Assembly: GCA_964513465.1 (NCBI GenBank)
Contig: CAZEMR010000010.1
Coordinates: 1-62,651, forward strand
DNA from: CAZEMR01 sp964513465
Lineage (GTDB): Bacteria > Bacteroidota > Ignavibacteria > Kapaibacteriales > UBA2268
DNA length: 62,651 bases
Reading direction: 5' to 3'
Positions 8,256 to 18,100 of this stretch are shown here, one piece after another; positions within the stretch are counted from its first letter, which is position 1; each line of letters starts with the position of its first letter. The notes under the pieces were generated by a model. It was not told the origin of the DNA. It saw nothing but the letters and a program-made list of their open reading frames with translations, and searched no databases. The position numbers and the translations under genes were made by a program.

Positions 8256-9635
8256 TTATTGAATCACGACAATTTCGACACGGCGGTTTTTTTTCCGGCC
8301 GGCTTCGGTACGGTTGTCGCCAACAGGCACGCGGTCACCTCTGCTGTCCGGAAATACCCTTCGGGCGGCGACGCCTTTGGAAATCAGGTATCTGTGTACC
8401 TCATCGGCGCGGGCTCGGGCGCGGTTCTGGTTCTGTTGCGGGGTGCCCTGGTTGTCCGAATGCCCCACCACGCGCACCGTGACTCCGGGATTTTGCTGCA
8501 AAAATGCAGCAAGATCGTCCAGATAGTTTTCCAGCTCGCCGAAAGTCCCCGTATATGACGATGTGGGATAATTAAACGTCCGGGGCCGGCCCGTCACAAT
8601 CTGCTCGCGTTCTCGCTGTCGTTCGGGCTGAGAGCGGGCTGTTTCGCGTGCGGTATAATTCACCATCGGGGTTTCCATCACCTCGTTCAGCACTTTTGGC
8701 AGCTCCACATATGCGATTTCCGCCGAAACAATCGGCTCGGCCGAAACCGCAAAGGCCTCTACTCCGCGGTCGGACTGCACCGATGCAAGGTATTCCGGCG
8801 GCGGCGAATAGTCGGGGTCATATTCGAGAGTATCGACTCCGATTTCGTCGGGGCCGAGCTTGATCGAGACCCCCGCCCGGGCGTAGATAGTATTCCATGA
8901 CGATCCGAAGTCGCTCAGGATGCTGGTGCCTGCGTGAACTGAGAAATACGGCGCGAAATGCACTCGCAGGCGGCGCGATACATCCATTATGAAAAAATCC
9001 CAGCCTATTCCGGCGTTAAGCCCCAGCCGTGTGTTTATATCCCGGAAATCGAAACGGCTGATTTGGTTGATATCGCCTGTGTGTTCGAATTTGCGCGACA
9101 GCCGGGCCTCGGCCGAGGTGCTCAGTTCGATGTCGAGTCCGCCGAAAAAGTGCAGCCCCTCTAAAGGGAAATTATATCTGAAATATGGAGAAATCGTAAA
9201 ATAATCCAATAATGTTTCGGATTCGAGTACGGAATTGACGGAATCGCCCAGCGGATCGGTCTCAATATTGGCCGAGCGGTAGTCGATGAAGTGGACACGA
9301 AGGCCATATCCGAAAAGCTCTTCTTTTGGCAGATATTCCGCGAATAACGAGATATTATATCCGCCGCCCCAGCCAATCGGGAAGTCAACCAGCGGATTGA
9401 TCGTATCATTGGCAGGCAGGTATGGATCGAGCGGCAGCTGAAGATTGCCGAGATACATATTCAGATTGACGCCGCCGCCAAAGCCGAACCAGTAATCGCC
9501 GTATTCCCGAGTGATGACAAGGGTGTCCTTGTTTTCGACAACGAAAACGTCCCGCAGATCGCCGCGCGGAGCCTGGCCCCAAAGCATGCTCCCGGCGAAA
9601 AGCGTTAATGCGAATATGGTATATATAAATTTCAA
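8256..9635 (-). CDS. OmpA-family outer-membrane protein
   Basis: A 459-residue exported protein. The reading frame opens with TTG at 9633-9635 and has no in-frame ATG close by; the following KFIYTIFALTLFAGSMLWGQ is a convincing signal peptide, which supports TTG initiation. Residues about 40-275 are beta-rich, with alternating aromatic strands (YWFGFGGGVNLNMYLG, YFRYNFPLEGLHFFGGLDIE) typical of an outer-membrane barrel. A Pro/Glu/Arg-rich linker (about 280-345) follows. Residues about 350-459 form an OmpA C-terminal peptidoglycan-binding domain with VRVVGHSDNQGT, the NQNRARARADEVHRYL helix and the final NRRVEIVV signature. It is the last gene of the minus-strand surface-protein run and could anchor it to the wall. 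Confidence 0.88.
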   Translation of the reverse strand: MKFIYTIFALTLFAGSMLWGQAPRGDLRDVFVVENKDTLVITREYGDYWFGFGGGVNLNMYLGNLQLPLDPYLPANDTINPLVDFPIGWGGGYNISLFAEYLPKEELFGYGLRVHFIDYRSANIETDPLGDSVNSVLESETLLDYFTISPYFRYNFPLEGLHFFGGLDIELSTSAEARLSRKFEHTGDINQISRFDFRDINTRLGLNAGIGWDFFIMDVSRRLRVHFAPYFSVHAGTSILSDFGSSWNTIYARAGVSIKLGPDEIGVDTLEYDPDYSPPPEYLASVQSDRGVEAFAVSAEPIVSAEIAYVELPKVLNEVMETPMVNYTARETARSQPERQREREQIVTGRPRTFNYPTSSYTGTFGELENYLDDLAAFLQQNPGVTVRVVGHSDNQGTPQQNQNRARARADEVHRYLISKGVAARRVFPDSRGDRVPVGDNRTEAGRKKNRRVEIVVIQ

Positions 9636-9673
9636 ATCATCATTAATTTATAATTTTTTGCCCAGAAAAAAAA

Positions 9674-10957
9674 CTATCTTATTAGCTGGAGCTTAACCAC
9701 AGCGGTGGAAAGCTCTATAGAGGGGTCTTCGATCGGATAGGCGATGAAAACCACGTCGTATAAGCCCTGCGATGCGAATTCCGATGCAGTGAATGTGATT
9801 TCGTGAGAGCCTTTGGGAATCTGTTGCCGCTGGATAAGCGTTTCTACTTCGCGTCCGGTCAGATCGTATACCCTGGCTGTGAGAATTACATCATCGCTGA
9901 CTTCGTATTGAATTGTGGTGGAAGAAGTAAATGGATTTTCCAGTGGTGTTGCGCGCGCGATAACGGATTTTGGCACCGGAGTGCAGTCATACGCCAGAAA
10001 ATGGATTTCGCCGAACTGATCCTCATAATATAAAGCATAGCAATAGTCCGGCCCGCGGAATTCTACGGAGTCGTACTCGAGTTCGTAGTATGCGCCGGTG
10101 GTACGGGTGCCTTTGGCGCGGCTCTCGGTGGCGAAGGGGCCGTTTACGTAGCTGGCGGCCAGAAAATTATAGTTGACCAGCGCGGGGTCGGTAATCTCGA
10201 TTGGCTTAATTCCTCTGTAAATTATAAAGCCTTCGGCAAAGCCTTCGCTGGTAGTTTCCCACGTCATGCGCACATCCTTGATGCCTGCGTACTGGACGTC
10301 GAAGTATGCCAGATTGAAGTCGGGAAGCGGCGCGCGGCCGTCTTCGAATAAAGTATAATTTCCGAATTCGCGGCCCATTTCGATATTGTCGTCCTTATAT
10401 CCTGCGATAATATTTTCGGGAAATGGCGGATCCTGCATGACTTTGTAAGCCGCGGCCTGGTAATAATCCACCGGTCGTACCCACTCGAGGCCGCCGGGGA
10501 GCTGCTCTCCATCCAGTGTGCGAATCACAAATGTGCCCAGATTGATGCAGTCATCCATGCCGGCCAGTGCTGTGTGCATGTATTCCTTCGGGCCGAATAT
10601 CGATACGCTGAATTTGCCGTTGATCACTCGCTGGGCGATGTGATAATTTTCCTCGGGCAGAGTGCCGGTAATGGGGGCTGTGGGAAGCTGGCTGCTCATT
10701 AATATTATTTCTACATTCTGATCGGTAATCGAAAATCCCGGCTGATCGAAACGGAACTGGAATGTGCCGTTGGCGAATGCGTCCCACTGGTCGCTTATCC
10801 GGCAAAGGTTTATATCGAATTGCAATTCGGAATAGCTGAGGTATTCGACATTTTCGAATCGCACGATCGCCAATGTATCAAGCTGCTGGGCGCTGGATTT
10901 ACCGGGATAGATGGCAATAATTGCCAGCAATATAAATATATATATATATCTTTTCAT
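9674..10957 (-). CDS. Secreted protein with T9SS-type C-terminal sorting domain
   Basis: 427 residues. Signal peptide MKRYIYIFILLAIIAIYPG...SSAQ. The body is not recognised; it has a cohesin/FN3-like beta-rich first half (about 25-170) and a section near 225-265 (TWETTSEGFAEGFIIYRG) that matches the FN3-like linker often placed before sorting tails (W.T.SE....F.I.R). Residues about 340-427 are a T9SS type A-like tail: ENPFTSSTTIQYEV, RVYDLTGREVETL, GSHEITFTASEFASQGLYDVVF. The tail carries an extra stretch (YPIEDPSIELSTAV) before the last strand, which is unusual. It lies 9 bp downstream of the dockerin-like protein gene and 38 bp upstream of the OmpA-family gene on the same strand, suggesting one operon. 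Confidence 0.8.
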   Translation of the reverse strand: MKRYIYIFILLAIIAIYPGKSSAQQLDTLAIVRFENVEYLSYSELQFDINLCRISDQWDAFANGTFQFRFDQPGFSITDQNVEIILMSSQLPTAPITGTLPEENYHIAQRVINGKFSVSIFGPKEYMHTALAGMDDCINLGTFVIRTLDGEQLPGGLEWVRPVDYYQAAAYKVMQDPPFPENIIAGYKDDNIEMGREFGNYTLFEDGRAPLPDFNLAYFDVQYAGIKDVRMTWETTSEGFAEGFIIYRGIKPIEITDPALVNYNFLAASYVNGPFATESRAKGTRTTGAYYELEYDSVEFRGPDYCYALYYEDQFGEIHFLAYDCTPVPKSVIARATPLENPFTSSTTIQYEVSDDVILTARVYDLTGREVETLIQRQQIPKGSHEITFTASEFASQGLYDVVFIAYPIEDPSIELSTAVVKLQLIR

Positions 10958-10966
10958 TTGAATGAA

Positions 10967-13111
10967 TTATTTCTCGAAGCTGCGTTTGTTCCGATTATTC
11001 CAACCGACATTGAAATCGACTGTGTTGTTGATTCCGTTCATGTTCGCATCGCTGTTGAGCGCCGGAGTCGAAGTGAATCCGCCGGGCGCTTCGAGCTCGC
11101 GATAGTCATAGAACAGATTGATATCAGCGTCGTCGATTATGCCGTCCTGGTTGATGTCTCCGCCTATAAGGCCGAAAACGACCGAGCCGTCCGGACGATA
11201 GCCCACCGGCTTGATCGAATTCAGTTTGCCATAAATATTCGCCGGATCGGAAAAATCGACAACTGTCTCGACTACGTCCGGGAATACCCCGACCGGGTCG
11301 TTGGTGATGACTGCCAGATGGTTACGATGGCGCAGCGCAACGTAATAATTGCCCGATGCGAAATTTCTCTGGCTAAGCACAATCGGCGATACGCCGTCCG
11401 GCCCGACAATGCTGCCGTCGCTCATCAAAAGGCCTGTGCGGTAGTTCGTTGCATCGGCATTTATGCCCTTGCGGAATTCCAGCACCACCCAGTCGATTGC
11501 GCCCTCGGGCATCGGATTGACCTCTATGAACGGACGCTGGGGGTCCAGATTATACGGATACATATCCGGCGGAGTCCGAGGGATCATCCCCAGATCGCGC
11601 AGATCGTCCTGCATCGAGCCATAGCGATAGGGGCCTTCGAGCTGAGCAATAGCGCGCAGGAACATTTCGAAATCCGAAGGCATTCCGATTGCGAAAGATC
11701 CGAAAGATGCCACGCCGGTTGCGCGTGCAGATGCCCATCCGGCAACGTCGTCGGTCTGCGGAGCTGTCGAGGTTTCGATATCAGACCAGCCGTCGCCGGT
11801 CCAGCGCTGGAGAAGCAATTCGCTTATTGTTAGATTATTCGTTTCGTTTCTGTCGTTGGTGGTATTGCGCCAGCCATATCCGAATTCATAATTGCCGCCG
11901 GCGTCGATCGGATTGCCATTAGCATCGAAAGCGAACACCTGGAATACTCGTTTGACTTTCTGATCGCCTTCGGGAAGCTGGTGGAATTTATTAGGCTTTA
12001 CGCGCATGGCGATTTCGCGGGCGCCGCCAGCCGAAGCTAAGTCGTTGAATTTTAAATATGTATATGGGTTGTTAAATACGATTTCGCTGCCGTCGTAGGA
12101 TAGATTCGTGCGGCGGAAAGTGCCGTCGATCTCCGCATTGGGATTACCGAATACGGGCGTAAAGGTCGAAGTCAGGGTCAGCTCGTTCATGTCCGATTGC
12201 GTTGGCTCGGTGTAAATGGTCGAGCCTACGTACAGGCTGCGGTTGACCGTTGCATTATCGGCCAGATAAAGTCCGCCGTCGTTGCCGACGGTCATATCCT
12301 GCAGCACGTCCGGATCGGAGGGGATTTCCGGGCCGGAGGTGATAGTGCCGCTGCCGGCATAGGCCACCGATACGGTATTGCCGAACTCGGGGGTGGCTGC
12401 GATAGATGATTCGGCATGGCGGACAATCAACGAGCCGTCGTCCATTTTGAAATTATTTTCGGGCGAATTGCGGAATTCCCCGCGCTTTAGCTCGAGCACA
12501 TTATTTACGCGGAACCCGCCGCCGTTGATTACGTCTGCGCCGCCGGAGTTGTCGAGCTCCAGCTCTTTGAATACGCCGCGCCCGTCGATATTCTGGGCCG
12601 ATTCGCCGTACATAATCAAGAGGCCTTTGGTTTTGTCTGGATTGATCAGGCCCTGGTGCTCGACCCGACCGTTGGTTATGATTTCGGCGTCTTCTTCCAT
12701 ATCGATTCTCACACTATTCGAAGTGGTCTGGAATGTATCGCGCGCCCTGAGCGGTATTGGCTGGGTGAATCGCTTACGGCTGATTCCGGAGAATCTTACG
12801 GTGGAATAAGTAATTTGTGGTATGACCTGGATCTGGGTGTTGTCGTTTTTGACGTAGTGGACTTCGCCGTCGATTGTATCCTGTTCGATTACGGCATTGC
12901 CGCCGACTGTGATTTTGCCTTTGTTGTCGATTTGCGCATTTCCGTCGGGATTGGCTCCCGAGCTTACGAGCATACCATTAATAATGATCTGGCCCATATT
13001 GCTGATCTTGCCCTTGCTATCCAGATTCTGGGCAGAGGCGTCCCGGCCCGCAACGAAGAGCAGGAGCAAAACCAGCACAAAAGCCGTCATATGTTTGGTA
13101 TATTTTTTCAT
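10967..13111 (-). CDS. Large secreted beta-repeat protein with dockerin-like C-terminus
   Basis: 714 residues. Signal peptide to about residue 27 (MKKYTKHMTAFVLVLLLLFVAG...SAQ). Residues 28-340 are made of short strands with N-K-G-K-I / N-M-G-Q-I type turns (SKGKISNMGQIIINGMLV, IDNKGKITVGGNAVIE), which suggests a beta-solenoid. Residues about 330-480 (from EIDGTFRRTNLSYDG) align by eye with the end of the neighbouring gene at 13191-14673. The C-terminus (about 640-714) holds two EF-hand-like calcium loops of dockerin type, GDINQDGIIDDADINLFYD and SDANMNGINNTVDFN, then a short basic tail. No sorting tail is visible. It is downstream of a strong terminator, so it probably starts a transcript with the two following genes. 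Confidence 0.75.
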   Translation of the reverse strand: MKKYTKHMTAFVLVLLLLFVAGRDASAQNLDSKGKISNMGQIIINGMLVSSGANPDGNAQIDNKGKITVGGNAVIEQDTIDGEVHYVKNDNTQIQVIPQITYSTVRFSGISRKRFTQPIPLRARDTFQTTSNSVRIDMEEDAEIITNGRVEHQGLINPDKTKGLLIMYGESAQNIDGRGVFKELELDNSGGADVINGGGFRVNNVLELKRGEFRNSPENNFKMDDGSLIVRHAESSIAATPEFGNTVSVAYAGSGTITSGPEIPSDPDVLQDMTVGNDGGLYLADNATVNRSLYVGSTIYTEPTQSDMNELTLTSTFTPVFGNPNAEIDGTFRRTNLSYDGSEIVFNNPYTYLKFNDLASAGGAREIAMRVKPNKFHQLPEGDQKVKRVFQVFAFDANGNPIDAGGNYEFGYGWRNTTNDRNETNNLTISELLLQRWTGDGWSDIETSTAPQTDDVAGWASARATGVASFGSFAIGMPSDFEMFLRAIAQLEGPYRYGSMQDDLRDLGMIPRTPPDMYPYNLDPQRPFIEVNPMPEGAIDWVVLEFRKGINADATNYRTGLLMSDGSIVGPDGVSPIVLSQRNFASGNYYVALRHRNHLAVITNDPVGVFPDVVETVVDFSDPANIYGKLNSIKPVGYRPDGSVVFGLIGGDINQDGIIDDADINLFYDYRELEAPGGFTSTPALNSDANMNGINNTVDFNVGWNNRNKRSFEK

Positions 13112-13136
13112 GTTTCATTTGGGAAAAAAAATTATT

Positions 13137-13173
13137 TAAAAAATCGGGCCGCAAACACCGAGTCTGCGGCCCG
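13137..13173 (-). terminator. Strong rho-independent terminator between two beta-repeat protein genes
   Basis: The stem CGGGCCGCA / TGCGGCCCG (9 bp, extendable with one bulge to AAATC/GATTT) has an 11-nt loop. On the minus strand it is followed by GATTTTTT and another T-rich run. It lies 18 bp beyond the TAA of the gene ending at 13191 and 26 bp before the next minus-strand start, so it should separate the two transcripts. Confidence 0.88.
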
Positions 13174-13190
13174 GATTTAACATGATTCTA

Positions 13191-14673
13191 TTAATTGCCA
13201 ACCTGCAGAATACCGCAGTTGNNNNNNNNNNNNNNNNNNNNNNNNNNNNNNNNNNNNNNNNNNNNNNNNNNNNNNNNNNNNNNNNNNNNNNNNNNNNNNN
13301 NNNNNNNNNNNNNNNNNNNNNGTAGTGAATGTAGTAATCATCTGATCGTTGTTAAATTTATACGTATCCGTGCCTGCGTCGTAGCGGCGTACGAAATTAC
13401 CGACAAGCTCGACTGCGCCGTCGTAGGTCGGAGTAGTTGTCGGGGTCAGCATAACGAAGTCGCCCTCGCCAACGTCGAGGTTTGCGTCATAAAGTTCGAA
13501 ATTACCTGCGAGATACATGTCGTTGTCTCCTGCTTCCACACCCGGATCGTTTCTAACGATAAGATTTCCATAAGGATTGGATACGATTGTTTTGAGCACG
13601 CCGGAGGCGCTTCCGTCATATATCATATTAGAAGCAGCGTCGAACTGCATATTTGTGCGGTCGGCATAATCGGCCGCATTATTAAAGCTGGCTCCCGTGG
13701 CAATCGTAAGCGAGCGGCTTGCAGCCACATCGACCACGCCCGCCTGATCTGCGAGAGTAAGTGTGCCATTGATAAGAGCGTTTCCATTGGAAAGCCCAAA
13801 TGTACCGCTGGTGGAGGTTAGAATGCCGTCAACCGTCAGCAGGCCTGTGCCGTCGGTATTAATCTGGCCGCCGGCGGTGATGTATGCATTGCCTTCGAAA
13901 TTACTTGCGCCGTTGCCAAGATTGAGGATACCGTCTGCGCCGTCAACCTCGATGTTACCCGCTCCGGCGTCCTGGTCGAATGTACCATAGGAGAACATTG
14001 TTCCGTTAACATTCAGAGCGCCGGTTAGTGATCCATCCATTACAATAGAGTTCTCGACAGCAACATTTCCGCCGCTGAGGACATATTTGTCGCCTGCTTC
14101 GGTAAGTATCATGCTGTAATATATGTTGTCGCCGCCGCTGGCGCCGTTTTCGGAAGTGATGGTCTGGCTCGATCCGCCGTCATAAACGAAGGTGCCTGCT
14201 GCGTAGTCGCGGTCGCCGCCGCCAATAATATCATAAGCGCCGGAGACGTGAGTCTGTTCGTCCACGAATACCTTAACGGAAGCTCCGCTTAGCGCGAGAT
14301 TTGTGTAATAAGTATCATTGCCCGCGCCGGTACCGATAACGTAGTTCGGATTTGCCGTCGCATTTGTATAACTTACAATACCGCCGATGCGCCATGTGTC
14401 ATTTTGACCCCATGGTTGTGTGCCGGTAAATACGGGCTGGGCATCATCATGTATGCCCTCGATTTCGATTGTACCCGTGTTCTCCAGATCGGTTGCGGTG
14501 GCATTTTCGTTCTGGATTTCAGCGCCATCTGCTTTCATAATAATTGTGCCGCAGTTGTCGATCACTCCGGTAGCCTCGTTGACCAGATTCTGCGCGAAAA
14601 GTCCGCTGGCGCTCATCGCAAAGACAAATGCGGCGAGTGCGCCAAGTTTTTTGATTTGGGATAATTTTTTCAT
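13191..14673 (-). CDS. Secreted beta-repeat protein, interrupted by a scaffold gap
   Basis: The start is the ATG at 14673 (MKKLSQIKKLGALAAFVFAM, a signal peptide ending near ...GLFAQ); a frame opening at 14730 adds nothing meaningful. The mature part begins with VDNCGTI-like and LENTGTIEIEG turns and continues as Gly/Asn/Asp/Thr-rich short strands (GGQINTDGTGLLTVDG, NGNALINGTLTLAD), a probable beta-solenoid. It reads up to NFVRRYDAGTDTYKFNNDQM, then 100 N at 13222-13321. Beyond the gap the real frame is not the one that reads straight through: shifted by one base, the last codons are N-C-G-I-L-Q-V-G-N-stop (TAA at 13191-13193), echoing the NCGTI turn near the N-terminus. The gap length is therefore a placeholder, and it could even hide the end of one gene and the start of another. 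Exported, probably surface-located. Confidence 0.7.
13222..13321. other. Scaffold gap (100 N)
   Basis: Exactly 100 undetermined bases within a repeat-protein gene. The conventional length and the frame mismatch across it show the true size is unknown. I did not find either flank repeated elsewhere in this window, so the cause of this break is not visible here. Confidence 0.97.
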
Positions 14674-15115
14674 CGAAAAATCCTTAAAAATCATTAAAAA
14701 TATAGATCTATTATTCAAAGTTCTTCTCATCGTTCTGATTCAAATATACGCTAAGCAAGCATTCGGCGTAATAAGTAGAATTACCTATTTATATAGGGTT
14801 TATAATTAATCTTTCTTAATGTCCGCTTCATTCATGTATATTCTTAAGCAGTAATATAGTCTAAATAAATAAACTTATGCAGTAATTGAATATCAAATGC
14901 TGTGCCATTCTCGCTTCGCGGGAAATTGAGCCGCTCGAAACAGCTTCCAAAAGACAATTATTCCGCAAATTTCGGACTGTCTGAACAAATATTAATAGTA
15001 ATGTAATGATTATATAATCCGGAGATGCTTTACCGAAAAAATTTCGGGGATAATAGCAAGGGACTTGAGCAGTATATGAAAGAATGGGGAATATTAGCCG
15101 ACTATGATCTGGCGA
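14674..15115. other. Intergenic region without a recognisable gene
   Basis: About 440 bp, AT-rich, between two minus-strand secreted-protein genes. It should carry the promoter of the gene starting at 14673. A small inverted repeat CCGAAA-AAA-TTTCGG near 15034 lacks a T-run on the minus strand and is a weak terminator candidate at best. I see no tRNA, and only one 36-codon + strand frame (15025-15135) that runs into the neighbouring gene and is not convincing. Confidence 0.6.
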
Positions 15116-18100
15116 TTATTGGCCAATTATTATGACTCCATCGTTGTCTATAGTAGCGCTATTGATTACATTTCCATAAACTTCGAGCGAATTTACCCCA
15201 GCGTTATTAAGCAGGGCCGCCGTGTTTGATATATATAAATTTCCGCGAATGATCACAGGACTGTCGATAAATTTCGTTCCCGTGTGGCTGACTATCACGT
15301 TTCCGTAGCCGGTTCCTCCGTTCGGCGCAGGTGGGATCGCCTGGTTCGGCGCCGCCGCGCCGCCATAGAATTCCACATAGCTTTCGGCGTCTATCGTGTA
15401 TGTGGAGTAATTAGTTACGGCGTTGTTCATATTATTATTATCTCCAATACTGAGCGATCCATCGGCAGAAATATTGAAATCCCCAGCTCCGGTGGAGTTG
15501 TTCACTGTGTATTGACCAATGTCGAGGCGTCCGCGCTGGATGTCCAGATCGTCGCGGATCGAGATGTTGCGATCAATCGTGACGGTTTCGTTGCCGCTGC
15601 CGCCCGTATTGTCGATTATCAGCGAGCGGATGACGGGTGGCAGTCCGTCGCCGATTGTCTGGTTGGCCGCGCCGTTGTATTCGAATATGGCATACCCGGA
15701 TGATGGAGTATAGGTGCGGCTCGATGTGCGGATATTCCCTTCGGCGGCCGAGGCTGTGATCCCATCCGGCGAGCCAATTCCGAGAGTCGAATAATCCTCG
15801 ATTTTGAATAAATTTCCGGAAATCGTATTTGTGCCGCAATTGAGGGTACCCGTATTGGCCGTGCCGGTACCAAGCGTCATCCCGCCGATTGTTGGGGATG
15901 TGTTTAATGTGATTATGTGATTTCCGGCTCCGATGTTGCCGCCGCCGATTACGACGGAATCCTCGGGCAGATCGGGATATTCTCCGGCGGAGGCTCCGGC
16001 GTGCGAGGTCAGCGACCATGTGTTGATATTTGTCCAGTTTCCGGACTGGCGGCTGTAGAAAATGCGCTGGAATGCCGAGAGATTGAGCGGAGTCCAGTCG
16101 CCGATCCAGTCGCTGGCGACGATCAGATTCGCGGCGGAGCATGAGGTGAATGCGTTTGCGGAAATGTCGACGCTGGCGCCTTCTTCATTCATATTATGCC
16201 AGTCGCCGGTTCCGCCCTCGAAGGGGTCGTCCCAGCGTCCGACTGCGTTGATGTCGCTTTCCTGGCCTGTGATTTCATTTGCGGAATCATAATAATAAAA
16301 ATTCCACTGTCCATCGAGCGAAGTATCGAATCCCGAGCCGAGAGTAAGCGTCCAGTATCGGTTCAGGTAGTCGGTGGCCTCGGTTTTATGCCGGCTGTGG
16401 CCGCCGTCGGCAGCGCTTCCGCGTGTAACGCGAATGCGGGCGATTCCTGCGGTCTGGCCGGTGTTTTGGGTAATCGTCACCGAGGCGGGGGAATAAACAT
16501 AGCTGGTGGTATATGATCCCACGGGATAATCGTAAACCCCTGCGGTGCGGGTTAGTTCGCGCCCGAGGCTGCCGCTCAGCGAGCTGGTGCGCACCATTCG
16601 AAGCGGCGACTGCGAGACGTTGTCGCCGACGGCGACGTGATCGACAATCGCGTTGACGTCCGGATTGTGAATATCCATGCCGACGCCATTATATAAATAT
16701 ATTATCTGATTGTTCGAATTGCTGACCTCCATGAAGTCGAGCACGCCGCTCATATCGCAGTCGAGTCGGAAAATGACGGCGCGGTTGCCGCCGCCCTGGC
16801 GATTCATCGTGATATTGCGCGGTTTGAATACTCCCGAGCCTGTGACGTTCTGGTTAATTCCGTTGTTGCCCTGGAATATGAGCTGGCAGTCGGTGGCGGT
16901 AGCGCCTGTTCGGGTCTCCTGACCGTTGAATTCGCCATTGATAGTAAATGTGTTTCGTATGCGGATGCGGCTGTCGGTCGCGAACGGCGAGAGTATCGAT
17001 CCGTTGTAAATCGTAACGTCATAAAGCGAGCTGGCGGCAGAGGACTGCGAACCGGGCACATCGAAAGTGAATGTGGTCGAAGGCGCAGTCGATGCATTTC
17101 CGAATTGAACCAGGCCGGTGCTGATTGTGAATGCGCCTGGATCGAGATAGAAATCGGCTACATTCGACGCTGCGGAGGTGCGACCCTGAAGCTCGATAGT
17201 TCCGGCGGACATGGTGAATACCGAAGTTGAATTAGAAATATCGAATGTTCCGAAGTCCGTGCCGGTGTGGCCATAGGTGCCTATCCGCGCGGTGCCCGCC
17301 GACTGAGTCCACAGCATCCGGATATTATTATCGAGGGCGCTGCGGCTGATGCGTCCGGCCACCACGAGCGTTCCCGCCGATATTGTGATTTCGTTCCAGT
17401 CAGCGGTCGATTCGCAGATCAGATTGGCGTCAATTTCCGAGCCGATGGTTGCCTGGCCGGAGGTACTGAGCGAAATCTGCCCGCCGTCTATATATAAGGA
17501 AGCGCCGGTAGTGAAATTGCCGCTTCCGGTCAGGCTGATTATACCATTCTGGTGGATTGTGTGGTCGAATTTAGTAGCCACGCCGTCGTCCATCGTTGTG
17601 GTGTTAGCGGTCTGGTTCCATGTGCCATTGATGAAATTAATCGCGTCGCCGGCGGTGACCTTGCTGATGCCTGTATTGATATTGCAAATCACCTTGCGAT
17701 TTACATTTCCCATATCGAGTTCGACATCGAAAAATCGCGTCAGATCGGGCGATGTGCCGGTCAATTGCTGATCGGATGTTCCGTTGAATATTGTTTTTGC
17801 TTTATAATTCGGATTATCAGCTATCGGCCTCATGGCAAAAATGCCATCATTGCTGATATTGCCAGCCACCCGGAGAATATTATCCAGCGATTGGGCGCCG
17901 GTGGACCGCACCGAAAACTCCGCATTATTGGCCACTGAGATACTGCCCGCGACGTTCAGGGTCTGGGCGGCCTGGGTGCCGTTGCGTGTGTTATAATATC
18001 GAAATATGCCACCCGCGACCGCAAGATTGTTGTCCACATCGGCGTTCTGATCAAGCCCGAGGATATTCCCGGAATTTTTATTGATCCGGAGATTCCAGAA

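Noticed and set aside
15025..15135. Small + strand frame of 36 codons with GGAG right before the ATG
   Set aside because: The ribosome site is too close to the start, the frame runs into the converging gene's end, and no similarity is recognised.
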